This document shows positions 1 through 8,798 of a stretch of 64,000 nt of DNA, piece after piece (position 1 is the stretch's first letter; each line of letters opens with the position of its first letter). The notes beneath the pieces are model-generated. The model searched no databases. It was not told where the DNA came from and saw nothing but the letters and a program-made list of their open reading frames with translations. The DNA is taken from positions 124,001-188,000 of the forward strand of contig NZ_LMGI01000004.1 of the NCBI RefSeq assembly GCF_001427105.1, in the 5' to 3' direction. The position numbers were made by a program, and so were the translations under genes. The stretch comes from Sphingopyxis sp. Root154. GTDB taxonomy: Bacteria; Pseudomonadota; Alphaproteobacteria; Sphingomonadales; Sphingomonadaceae.

Positions 1-956
1 AGGCTGCGCGCGCGCGCTTCGAAGCGCCGCTGCGACGGCAGGCGGGCGCCCTGTCCGGTGATCGCGTCGAACACCTGTTCGGCGCGTTCGATATGCTTCG
101 CCGCCTCGTTGCCGAGGAAGCCCGCGGGATCGATCGCCAGGATGAACTCGCCGCCGATCGGCGACGAACCGGCACCGGCGTCGAGCGCGATCGATTCGGC
201 GCTGGTGAGATCGCCGATCAGCGGGCCCGCGATCAGTTCGACCATTGTCGCCAGCGCGGAGCCCTTGTGGCCGCCGAAGGTGAGCATCGCCCCGCCCAGC
301 GCCGCCGCGGCATCGGTGGTCGAGCGTCCCTCGGCATCGATGCCCCAGCCCTCGGGAATCGGCTTGCCCGCGCGGCGGTGGAGTTCGATCTCACCGCGCG
401 CGACCGCGCTCGTCGCGAAGTCGAAAATATAGGGATAGGCGCCGGGGCGCGGCCAGCCGAACGCGATCGGGTTGGTACCGAACAGCGGCTTGATCCCGCC
501 CGCGGGCGCTACCCATGCATGGCTGGGGGTGCAGGCGAACGCCACCAGGCCCGCCGCAGCGACGGCCTCGACCTCGGGCCAGAGCGCCGCGAAATGCACG
601 CAATTGTTGATCCCGAGCGCGGCAATTCCATTGTGCCGCGCCTTTTCGACCAGAAGGGGCAAGCCTTTCCCGAACGCGGTTTGCGCAAATCCCCCGCCCG
701 CGTCGACGCGGACCAGTGCGGGCGCGACATCGTGCACCACCGGGACGGCGTCCTTGACCACCTTGCCGGTCTTCAACGTGTTCACGCAGACAAGCAGGCG
801 ATAGATCCCGTGGCTTGCACATTCGTCGCGCTCGCCGGCAACGATCGTTTCGGTCACCGCCTCGACATGCTGCGGCGCGAGGCCATGGTGCGCGAGGATA
901 TCGCGCGACAGCGCCGCCACCTCGTCCAGCGAAAGTCGTACATTGTCGTCGCTCAT
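1..956 (-). CDS. Ldh-family oxidoreductase, DpkA-like (partial, C-terminus cut by window edge)
   Basis: The minus-strand frame starts with ATG at 956 (MSDDNVRLSLDEVAALSR) and runs open to base 1, about 318 residues, so the end lies outside the window. It matches the malate/L-lactate/ureidoglycolate dehydrogenase-2 family, NAD(P)H-dependent cytoplasmic enzymes. Visible family blocks are ERDECASHGIYRL near residue 50, NNCVHFAALWPE, PSHAWVAPAGGIKPLFGTNP, and GGHKGSALATMVELIAG. From memory the wording is closest to delta1-piperideine/delta1-pyrroline-2-carboxylate reductase (DpkA), which reduces cyclic imines from proline or lysine breakdown; that substrate is inferred. It is divergent from the GH127 gene and shares a 107-bp control region with it. 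Malate, lactate or ureidoglycolate dehydrogenase remain possible. Confidence 0.85.
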   Translation of the reverse strand, partial: MSDDNVRLSLDEVAALSRDILAHHGLAPQHVEAVTETIVAGERDECASHGIYRLLVCVNTLKTGKVVKDAVPVVHDVAPALVRVDAGGGFAQTAFGKGLPLLVEKARHNGIAALGINNCVHFAALWPEVEAVAAAGLVAFACTPSHAWVAPAGGIKPLFGTNPIAFGWPRPGAYPYIFDFATSAVARGEIELHRRAGKPIPEGWGIDAEGRSTTDAAAALGGAMLTFGGHKGSALATMVELIAGPLIGDLTSAESIALDAGAGSSPIGGEFILAIDPAGFLGNEAAKHIERAEQVFDAITGQGARLPSQRRFEARARS

Positions 957-1006
957 CACTCTTCTTTCATCAAATGTTCCCGAGGCGATTATCGCCGCTT
1001 GCATAA

Positions 1007-1018
1007 TTCGTATACTAT
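1007..1018. promoter_or_regulatory. GTATAC-centred operator candidate, left end of catabolic island
   Basis: In the 107-bp divergent gap, TTCGTATACTAT sits in an AT-rich stretch (1001-1027) unlike the surrounding GC-rich DNA. It matches the perfect palindrome at 12403-12414 at 10 of 12 positions. The TNGT-AT-ACNA shape resembles operators of FadR-type GntR regulators, but no regulator gene lies in the window. The regulator family is inference. Confidence 0.5.
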
Positions 1019-1063
1019 ATAATATGCTACTGCCAAGGCGAGCGAAAGACTCAGGGGAGCATA

Positions 1064-3436
1064 ATGCAACAATGGCACGTCGATCGCCGTACCCTGCTCG
1101 CGGGCGCCGCATCGATGGCGTTCGTCCCGGTTTTCGCCCGCGCAGCACCAGCGGCGAGCATAGCTTTCGGCCCCGCGAAACCGCTACCGCTTTCGGCGAT
1201 CCGCCTGCTCGAATCGCCGTGGCTCGAAGCCGTGGAAGGCAATCGCCGCTATCTGCACGCGCTCGAACCCGACCGCCTGCTCCATAATTTCCGTACCAGC
1301 GCCGGGCTCGAACCCAAGGGCGCAGTCTATGGCGGCTGGGAAAGCGACACGATCGCGGGGCACAGCCTCGGCCATTATCTGACCGCTCTGTCGCTGATGT
1401 ATGCGCAGACGGGCGATGCGGAGTGCAAGCGGCGCGCCAGCTATATCGTGGGTGAACTCGCCGCGGCGCAGGCGGCGCATGGCGACGGCTATGTCGCGGG
1501 CTTCACGCGCAAGCGCGGCGACGTCGTGGAGGACGGCAAGCTGCTGTTCGCGGAGCTGAAGCGCGGCGACATCCGCTCGATGGGGTTCGACCTCAACGGT
1601 TGCTGGGTCCCCTTCTACAACTGGCACAAATTGTTTGCCGGGCTGTTCGATGCGCAGGAGCTTTGCGGCGATGCGAAGGCGTTGCCCGTCGCGGTCGGGC
1701 TCGCCGCCTATATCGACGATGTGTTCGCCGCGCTGACCGACGATCAGGTCCAGCAGATACTCGATTGCGAGCATGGCGGGATCAACGAAAGCTTCGCCGA
1801 GCTTCATGCGCGCACGAAAGACCCGCGCTGGCTGCGCCTCGCCGAGCGGCTGCGCCACCGCAAGGTGCTCGACCCGCTGAGCGAGGGCAGGGATTCGCTG
1901 CCGTGGATCCACGCCAACACCCAGATCCCCAAGATCATCGGCCTTGCCCGGCTGCACGAACTGACCGGCAAGGCGGACGACGCCCAGGCGGCGCGCTTCT
2001 TCTGGGATACGGTGATCCGCGACTATAGCTATGTCATCGGCGGTAATGCCGACCGCGAATATTTCCCGGCGCCGCGGACGATCTCGAAACATATCACCGA
2101 GCAGACGTGCGAGAGCTGCAACAGCTACAATATGCTGAAACTGACCCGCCACCTGTACGGCTGGCGGCCCGAGGCGCGGCTGTTCGATTATTATGAGCGC
2201 GCCCACACGAACCATATCCTCGCGCATCAGGATCCGGCGACGGGCATGTTCGCCTATATGGTGCCGCTGATGTCGGGATCGGCGCGCAAATTTTCAAAGC
2301 CGTTCGACGATTTCTGGTGCTGCGTCGGGTCGGGGATGGAGAGCCACGCGAAGCATGGCGATTCGGTGTGGTGGCAGAGCGGCGACACCTTGCTGGTCAA
2401 TCTCTACATCGCCTCGACCGCGACCTGGGAAAGCCAAGGCGCCAGCTTCCGGATGGAGACCGCCTATCCGTTCGGCAAGGACGTCGCGATCACGCTTGAG
2501 ACGCTCGATCGCGCGGGCGACTTTGGCGTCGCGCTGCGAATTCCGGGCTGGTGCGACGGCGCGAAGTTGACGGTGAACGATGTACCGGTGCCGGCAGCTG
2601 CCGGCGATTATGCGGTGATCCGCCGCCGCTGGGCGAAGGGCGACCGCATCGCGCTGACGCTGCCGATGCGGCTGCGCACCGAGGCGGCGAACGACGATCC
2701 GTCGACCGTCGCGCTGCTGCACGGCCCCGTCGTGCTCGCCGCCGACCTCGGCCCCGCCGACCAGCCGTTCGAGGGGCCCGCCCCCGCGCTCGTCGCGGCC
2801 GACCTGCTCGCGGGCTTCGCGCCGGTCGATGCCGCGGCGGGGAAGTTCCGCACGACCGGCATCGCGCGGCCCGCCGACCTGGCCTTCGCACCCTTTTACC
2901 AGCAGCGCGATCGCCGCACCGCGATCTATTTCAAAAGCTTCGACGACGCCGGCTGGGCGCGCGAGCAGGTCGCCTTCGCTGCCGAACATGCGCGCCAGCA
3001 GGACCTCGCCCGCCGCTCGGTCGACGTGATGAACCTCGGCGAGATGCAGCCCGAGCGCGACCACGGGCTGACCGCCAAAAACAGCTATGCCGTCACCTAT
3101 CGCGGCCGCCACGGGCGCGACGCGCGGACTTTCGGCTTTTTCGAATATAAGGCGAAGGTGCGCCCTGGCCCGCTGGTGCTGCAGGCGACCTATTGGGGCG
3201 AAGAGCGGAACAAGCTGTTCGACATTCTCGTCGACGGGACGAAAATCGCGACGCAGGCGCTCGACGGCGAGCACCCCGGCGAATTCTTTGAAATCAACTA
3301 TCCGATTCCGGCCGATCTCACGCGCGGAAAGGACGAAGTCACCGTCCGCTTCCAACCCGCCAACGATACGACACGCTGTGGCCCCGTTTTCGGAGTCCGC
3401 ATCTTCACGCCCGCACCAGCGCAGGGGACGGTTTGA
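1064..3436 (+). CDS. GH127 beta-L-arabinofuranosidase (DUF1680), Tat-exported
   Basis: A 790-residue glycoside hydrolase of family GH127, whose founding member HypBA1 releases L-arabinofuranose from beta-linked arabino-oligosaccharides on plant hydroxyproline-rich glycoproteins. The N-terminus has a twin-arginine signal (DRRTLLAGAASMAF), so the folded enzyme is probably exported to the periplasm. The metal/nucleophile residues can be placed: E350 and C352 in ESCNSYNMLKL, and the CC pair C419-C420 in FWCCVGSGMESH. These correspond to E338, C340, C417 and C418 of HypBA1. E332 in NADREYF is the likely acid/base. The start has GGGGAGCAT upstream. It opens a same-strand run of peptidases. Other GH127 specificities are possible. 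Confidence 0.9.
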   Translation: MQQWHVDRRTLLAGAASMAFVPVFARAAPAASIAFGPAKPLPLSAIRLLESPWLEAVEGNRRYLHALEPDRLLHNFRTSAGLEPKGAVYGGWESDTIAGHSLGHYLTALSLMYAQTGDAECKRRASYIVGELAAAQAAHGDGYVAGFTRKRGDVVEDGKLLFAELKRGDIRSMGFDLNGCWVPFYNWHKLFAGLFDAQELCGDAKALPVAVGLAAYIDDVFAALTDDQVQQILDCEHGGINESFAELHARTKDPRWLRLAERLRHRKVLDPLSEGRDSLPWIHANTQIPKIIGLARLHELTGKADDAQAARFFWDTVIRDYSYVIGGNADREYFPAPRTISKHITEQTCESCNSYNMLKLTRHLYGWRPEARLFDYYERAHTNHILAHQDPATGMFAYMVPLMSGSARKFSKPFDDFWCCVGSGMESHAKHGDSVWWQSGDTLLVNLYIASTATWESQGASFRMETAYPFGKDVAITLETLDRAGDFGVALRIPGWCDGAKLTVNDVPVPAAAGDYAVIRRRWAKGDRIALTLPMRLRTEAANDDPSTVALLHGPVVLAADLGPADQPFEGPAPALVAADLLAGFAPVDAAAGKFRTTGIARPADLAFAPFYQQRDRRTAIYFKSFDDAGWAREQVAFAAEHARQQDLARRSVDVMNLGEMQPERDHGLTAKNSYAVTYRGRHGRDARTFGFFEYKAKVRPGPLVLQATYWGEERNKLFDILVDGTKIATQALDGEHPGEFFEINYPIPADLTRGKDEVTVRFQPANDTTRCGPVFGVRIFTPAPAQGTV

Positions 3437-3474
3437 CGCACGCATAATCCGACAACGAAACAGGGGGTCGCAAA

Positions 3475-5184
3475 ATGGGTAGAAACTATCGATTGCTGGT
3501 CACGCTCGGGCTCGTGATAATTGCCGGGCCGACGCTCGCGCAGGAACAGGGTGCCAAGCCCGCGGTTCACGCCAAATCGGCGATGGCGTCCTCCTCCAAT
3601 CCCGCCGTGACCAAGGCGATGGTCGAGGTGATGAAGAAAGGCGGCACCGCGCTCGATGCCGTCCTGACCGCGGTCCCGATGCAGGCGGTGATCGAACCGC
3701 AGATGACGACGCTCGCGGGCGGCGTTTCCATCCTCTATTATGACGCGAAGACCAAAGAATATCATTATCTCGACGCCGAACTCGACCATACGAAGGACGC
3801 GCAGGTCGGTGGTGGTTGGGCGCAATATACCGGCGGCGGCGGCGAACGGCTGCCCGACACGTCGGGCAAGCGCATCGGCATTCCGGGCACCGTAGCGGGG
3901 CTGAAGGCGGCAGCGGACCGCTTCGGAACGCTCAAATGGGGCGATTATTTCGCCCCCGCGATCAAGCTCGCCGACGACGGTTACCCGATGTATTCCTTCC
4001 TCTACGGCGAACTGGCCGAGGCGGCGCTGACGCGGCTTTCCGCTTACCCTTCGGGGCGCGAGGAATATCTGCCCGACGGTTATGTTCCGCCTGTCGGCAC
4101 GATCGTGAAGCACCCCCGACTGGCACAGGCGATGCGCCGTATTTCCGCCGAAGGACCATCATATATCTACACCGGCGAATGGGCGCAGCGCTTCGTCGCT
4201 GCGGTGCGCGCGACGGGCGGGGGGCTGACCGCCGAGGAACTGGCGGGGTACAAGGCGCGCTGGGAAACCCCGCTGCGCTCGACCTACAATGGTTACGAGG
4301 TTATCGGCGCCCCGCCGCCGTCGACCGCCGGCACGCTGATCTCGATGGTGCTCAACGTCGTCGAGAATTACGACCTCAAGGCGCGTCCGCATTATTCGCA
4401 GTCGGCGGAGTCGCTCGAACTGATCCGCCGCGCCTTCGGCTACGCAGAGACCGCCACCGACGAGTTCGTCCGCGACCCGCTGAGCTATGACGTGCCGACC
4501 GACATGCTGCTGTCGAAGGACAATGCCAAGCGCTTCGCCGCGCAGGTGACCGCAAGCCTGCCCAAGCCCGCCGTAGCGCCGCAAGCCGCGGCAACGCCGG
4601 GAAGCGCGCTCGAACTCGCCGCATCCTTCGATAGCCACGACCGCCACTCGACCGACACCAACCATCTCGTCGCGGTCGATGCGCAGGGGAATATGGCCTC
4701 GGTCACCCACTCGGTTTACGGCAGCACCTTCGCGACCGGCATGGTCGTCGACGGGATCGCGATGAACAGCGGCAATAATTTCCCCGGCAACACCGCCGGC
4801 CCCGGCCGCCGCGTGATCTCGCCCTTCCCGCCGACGATGATCGCGAAAGACGGCAAGCCGTGGATGACGATCGGGTCGCCCGGTCTGTCGTCGCGCGCGG
4901 TGACGATCACGCTGATCAACCTGCTCGGTTATGGCATGTCACTCGAACAGGCGGTCGACGCGCCGCGTTTCCAGGGATCGCAGGCGGGCGTCCCGATGGT
5001 GGTCGAGAGCCGCGTGACGCAGGCGGTGCGCGACGAACTCAAGACCCGATACGGCGTCAATGTCCGCCCGACCGCCCCCTATAACTGGCACTTCGGATCG
5101 ATCCAGGCGATCCAGCGCAATCCCGACGGCAGCCTGACCGGCGTCGCCGATCCTCGCCGCGCCGGCCTCGCGGCCGGTTACTGA
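3475..5184 (+). CDS. Gamma-glutamyltranspeptidase-like Ntn hydrolase
   Basis: A 569-residue secreted protein of the gamma-glutamyltransferase fold, with a signal peptide over the first ~24 residues (VTLGLVIIAGPTLAQ). These enzymes self-cleave before a Thr that then acts as nucleophile; here it is T395 in STDTNHLVAVDAQGN, close to T391 of the E. coli enzyme. The small-subunit core is present (ISPFPPTMI, then GSPGLSSRAVTITL). Three substrate-site features of true GGTs differ: the FRE arginine segment reads YLDAE, the PLSSM serine pair is replaced by ISPFP, and the GSPGG oxyanion pair is GSPGL. It may therefore hydrolyse something other than gamma-glutamyl compounds. It lies 38 bp after the GH127 gene, in the same direction. 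Confidence 0.85.
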   Translation: MGRNYRLLVTLGLVIIAGPTLAQEQGAKPAVHAKSAMASSSNPAVTKAMVEVMKKGGTALDAVLTAVPMQAVIEPQMTTLAGGVSILYYDAKTKEYHYLDAELDHTKDAQVGGGWAQYTGGGGERLPDTSGKRIGIPGTVAGLKAAADRFGTLKWGDYFAPAIKLADDGYPMYSFLYGELAEAALTRLSAYPSGREEYLPDGYVPPVGTIVKHPRLAQAMRRISAEGPSYIYTGEWAQRFVAAVRATGGGLTAEELAGYKARWETPLRSTYNGYEVIGAPPPSTAGTLISMVLNVVENYDLKARPHYSQSAESLELIRRAFGYAETATDEFVRDPLSYDVPTDMLLSKDNAKRFAAQVTASLPKPAVAPQAAATPGSALELAASFDSHDRHSTDTNHLVAVDAQGNMASVTHSVYGSTFATGMVVDGIAMNSGNNFPGNTAGPGRRVISPFPPTMIAKDGKPWMTIGSPGLSSRAVTITLINLLGYGMSLEQAVDAPRFQGSQAGVPMVVESRVTQAVRDELKTRYGVNVRPTAPYNWHFGSIQAIQRNPDGSLTGVADPRRAGLAAGY

Positions 5185-5202
5185 TCAACAGGAGAAATTT
5201 CG

Positions 5203-6951
5203 ATGCGATATCTCGCTCCCGCGCTGCTGGCCGTCTCGGCCATCGCCCTCGGCGCCCCCGCTTTCGCGCAAGCTCCGCAATCGGCCTCACAGTCGGCAGA
5301 CGCGCGGCTGAAGGCGCTTTATGATGCCGAGTGGAAATGGCGCACGCAGGAACTCGCGCTCGACCCGGACGGCGACCGCGACGGCAGCGACCGCTTTCCG
5401 AGCGTCGATGCCGCAAGCCAGGCGCGCCGCGCCGCCTATTGGAACAATGCGCTGGCCGAGCTCAACAAGATCCCGTTCGACCAGCTGTCTCCCGAAGAGC
5501 GGATCAACGCCGAGGTGTTCAAGACCGCACTCGAAGAGTTCGGGGTCGAGCAGAAATACCGCGAATATGAGGATCCGTTCTTTTTCTGGACGTGGATCGC
5601 GCCGCGCGGCGGGCTGCCGAACGCCGACGCCTATCGCAATTATATCAAGCGGCTCGGCGATATGCCGCGTTATGTCGATCAGCAGATCGTCAACATGCGC
5701 GCAGGACTCAAGCGCGGCTTCACCAAGCCGCAGGTCTCGCTAGCCGGCCGCGACGCGCCGATCGAACCGCTGGCGTCGGCCGATGTCGACAAGAACCCGC
5801 TGTTCACCAGCTTCGCTGCAATGCCCGGCAGCATCCCCGAAACCGAACGCACGGCTTTGGTAGCCGAGGGCCGCGCTGCGGTCGCTGCTGCGGCACCGGC
5901 GTTCGCAAAGCTGCGCGCCTTCGTCCGCGACGAATATATCCCCAAGTCGCGCACCGCGATCGCGGGCGAAGCGCTGCCTGACGGCAAGGCCTATTATGCC
6001 GCGAAGATTCGCCAATATACGACGCTCGACCTGACACCCGAGCAGATTCATGAAATCGGGATCAAGGAGGTCGCGCGGATCGACGCCGACATGCAGGCGA
6101 CGATGAAGAAGTCGGGATGGACGGGCGATTTCGCCGGCTTCCTCCATTTCCTGAAGACCGACCCGCAGTTCACGGCCAAGTCGCCGTACGAGCTGATGGC
6201 GAAATCGGCCTATGTCGCGAACCGGATCAACGGTCAGCTCAAATTCCTCGTCGGCCACCTGCCGCGCTATCGCTTCACGATCCGCCAGACCCCCGACAAT
6301 ATCGCGCCCTTCGCGACCGGCGGAAACGGGGGGCTCGAGAGCTGCCTGATGAACACGTACAATCTGCCCGCGCGTCCGCTCTATACGATCCCGCCTTTGA
6401 CCGCGCACGAATGCGCGCCCGGCCACAGCTTCCAGGCCGCGCTTGCGCTCGAGGCGCCCGACCGGCCGCAGATCCGCCGCACGACCTATTTCTCGGGCTA
6501 TGGCGAGGGCTGGGGACTCTACACCGAATGGCTCGGCATGCAGATGGGGATCTACGAAACGCCCTATGACGAGTTCGGGCGCGAAACCTATGAAATGTGG
6601 CGCGCCGCGCGGCTCGTCGTCGACACCGGGCTGCACCACAAGGGCTGGACGCGGCAGCAGGCGCTCGATTTCATGAAGGCGCACACCGCTTTGTCGGATC
6701 ACGAGATCACGATCGAGGTCGACCGGTACATCAACGATCCGGGGCAGGCACTCGCGTACAAGCTCGGCGAGATGCTGATCCGCCGCAAGCGTGCCGAGGC
6801 CGAAGAGAAGCTCGGCGCCAGTTTCGACCAACGCTGGTTCCACGACACGCTGCTCGGGCTCGGCTCGGTGCCGCTGCCGACGCTCGAGCGCGTGCTCGAC
6901 GAATGGATCGCGGGCGGGGGCAAGAACCCGAACCCCGAACCCGCCGCCTGA
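5203..6951 (+). CDS. DUF885 family secreted metallopeptidase, copy A
   Basis: 582 residues with a clear signal peptide (LLAVSAIALGAPAFAQ). It belongs to the DUF885 proteins, predicted zinc peptidases. The motif HECAPGH places ligands H402, E403 and H408, and the conserved GYGEGWGLYTEWLG segment follows about 28 residues later, with a probable third ligand or catalytic Glu. The gene lies 18 bp after the GGT-like gene, with an AGGAGAAA ribosome-binding site at 5191-5198. It is strikingly similar over its whole length to the next gene, so the two are tandem duplicates. The setting suggests periplasmic peptide breakdown; the substrate is unknown. Confidence 0.9.
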   Translation: MRYLAPALLAVSAIALGAPAFAQAPQSASQSADARLKALYDAEWKWRTQELALDPDGDRDGSDRFPSVDAASQARRAAYWNNALAELNKIPFDQLSPEERINAEVFKTALEEFGVEQKYREYEDPFFFWTWIAPRGGLPNADAYRNYIKRLGDMPRYVDQQIVNMRAGLKRGFTKPQVSLAGRDAPIEPLASADVDKNPLFTSFAAMPGSIPETERTALVAEGRAAVAAAAPAFAKLRAFVRDEYIPKSRTAIAGEALPDGKAYYAAKIRQYTTLDLTPEQIHEIGIKEVARIDADMQATMKKSGWTGDFAGFLHFLKTDPQFTAKSPYELMAKSAYVANRINGQLKFLVGHLPRYRFTIRQTPDNIAPFATGGNGGLESCLMNTYNLPARPLYTIPPLTAHECAPGHSFQAALALEAPDRPQIRRTTYFSGYGEGWGLYTEWLGMQMGIYETPYDEFGRETYEMWRAARLVVDTGLHHKGWTRQQALDFMKAHTALSDHEITIEVDRYINDPGQALAYKLGEMLIRRKRAEAEEKLGASFDQRWFHDTLLGLGSVPLPTLERVLDEWIAGGGKNPNPEPAA

Positions 6952-6974
6952 TTTTTCCGATGAGGAGACAGAAG

Positions 6975-8762
6975 TTGTTCACCCGCACGATCCTGCTTTC
7001 GACCCTCGCTCTTCTGCCGCTGGCGCCCGCCGCGGCAGAGACACCCGCCGCGCCTGTCCCTTCGGCCGCGGCGCCGACGCCCGGAAGCGCCGACGCCCGG
7101 CTTCGCGATCTGTACGAGGCCGAATGGGCCTGGCGGCAGAAGGAATTCGCCCGGCGCATCGGCGACCCGCCCTTCACCGCATCGGCCGACCATCTGCCGC
7201 GCGTCGACGCGGCGACACAAGCGGCGCGGCAGACCTATTGGCAAAAGACGCTCGCGGCGCTCGACGCCATCCCCATCGATCAATTGTCGGAGAATGAGAA
7301 GATCAACGCCGCGGTGCTGCGCACCAGCCTCGAGGCCTTCGTCGCCGAGGGCAAGTACCGGATGTGGGAGATGCCGTTCAACGCCGACAGCCAGTTCTGG
7401 TCGGGGCTGAGCGCGCGCGACGCCTGGCCGTCGCTTGAGGAATATCAGCGCTACATCGGCCGCATGCGCGACATCCCGCGCTATTTCGACGAGCAGGTAG
7501 TCAATATGCGCGCGGGCCTGAAGCGCGGCTTCAGCGTGCCGCGCGCCTCGCTCGAAGGACGCGACGCGACGATCGCCGCCTATGTCGACACCGACCCGGC
7601 GAAGAACCCCTTCTACAGCGCCTTCACCAAGATGCCCTCGACGATCCCCGCGGCGGATCAGGAGCGGCTGCGCGCCGAAGCCCGGCAGGTGGTCGCGGGG
7701 ACGGTCGCGCCCGCCTATGCCAAGCTGCTGACCTTCTTTAAGCAAGAGTATCTGCCGAAGGCGCGGACGACGCTGGCGGCCGAGGCGATGCCCGACGGCA
7801 AGGCCTTTTATCAGGCGCAGATCCGCGAATATACGACCACCGCACTGACCGCAGAGCAGATCCACGAAATCGGCCTTAAGGAAGTCGCGCGGATCACCGC
7901 CGAGATGGAGCAGGTGAAGGAGAAGGCGGGGTTCAAAGGTGACCTCGCGGCGTTCATCCAGTTCCTGCGCACCGACCCGCAATTTTATGCGAAGACCCCC
8001 GAGGAGCTGCTCGCCTTCTCGGCGCTTGTCGCCAAGCGCGCCGATGGCCAGCTGAAATATACGATCGGCTTCCTGCCGCGCTATCGTTTCACGATCCTGC
8101 CGGTGCCCGACGCGATCGCGCCGACCTATACCGCAGGGCGCGGCGGGCTGGATGCGTGCCTGATGAACACGTACGACCTGCCGTCGCGGCCGCTGTACCA
8201 GATCCCCGCGCTGACGCTGCACGAATGCGTTCCCGGGCACAGCTTCCAGGCCGCCGTCGCGCTCGAGACGACGAAATGGCCGGCCTTCCGCCGCCAGACC
8301 TATTTCTCGGGCTATGGCGAGGGTTGGGGGCTCTACACCGAATGGCTCGGGACCAAGATGGGCATTTATCGCACGCCCTACGAGGATTTCGGCCGCCTTT
8401 CGTTCGAGATGTGGCGCGCCTCGCGGCTCGTCGTCGACACCGGCGTCCATCATTATGGCTGGAGCCGCGAGAAGGCGATCGACTATCTGGCGAGCCACAC
8501 CGCACTCGCGCAGCACGACGTCGAGACCGAGATCGACCGCTATATCAGCTGGCCGGGACAGGCGCTTGCCTACAAGCTCGGCGAAATCACGATCCGCCGG
8601 CTGCGCGCCGACGCCGAGGTGAAACTCGGGCCGAAGTTCGACCAGCGCAAGTTCCACGACACCTTCCTCGCGCTGGGGTCGGTGCCGCTTCCGGTGCTCG
8701 AACAGCAGCTCGAAAAATTCATCGCCGACGGCGGCGAAGTCCCGACCGCCGTCGCGCCCTGA
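6975..8762 (+). CDS. DUF885 family secreted metallopeptidase, copy B
   Basis: A 595-residue paralogue of the preceding gene, with HECVPGH giving H416, E417 and H422 and the same GYGEGWGLYTEWLG block. I prefer the TTG start at 6975 because GAGGAG at 6962-6967 sits 7 nt before it and the product begins with a compact signal peptide (LSTLALLPLAPAAAE). The ATG at 6960, five codons upstream, has no ribosome-binding site. The two copies diverge mainly in the first ~100 residues and in the substrate-side segment after the HE motif (EAPDRPQIRR versus ETTKWPAFRR), which fits different peptide preferences. It is part of the same plus-strand run. Confidence 0.88.
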   Translation: MFTRTILLSTLALLPLAPAAAETPAAPVPSAAAPTPGSADARLRDLYEAEWAWRQKEFARRIGDPPFTASADHLPRVDAATQAARQTYWQKTLAALDAIPIDQLSENEKINAAVLRTSLEAFVAEGKYRMWEMPFNADSQFWSGLSARDAWPSLEEYQRYIGRMRDIPRYFDEQVVNMRAGLKRGFSVPRASLEGRDATIAAYVDTDPAKNPFYSAFTKMPSTIPAADQERLRAEARQVVAGTVAPAYAKLLTFFKQEYLPKARTTLAAEAMPDGKAFYQAQIREYTTTALTAEQIHEIGLKEVARITAEMEQVKEKAGFKGDLAAFIQFLRTDPQFYAKTPEELLAFSALVAKRADGQLKYTIGFLPRYRFTILPVPDAIAPTYTAGRGGLDACLMNTYDLPSRPLYQIPALTLHECVPGHSFQAAVALETTKWPAFRRQTYFSGYGEGWGLYTEWLGTKMGIYRTPYEDFGRLSFEMWRASRLVVDTGVHHYGWSREKAIDYLASHTALAQHDVETEIDRYISWPGQALAYKLGEITIRRLRADAEVKLGPKFDQRKFHDTFLALGSVPLPVLEQQLEKFIADGGEVPTAVAP

Positions 8763-8798
8763 TTTCCTCCCCCGACAGAATATTCCCAGGAGAGATCC

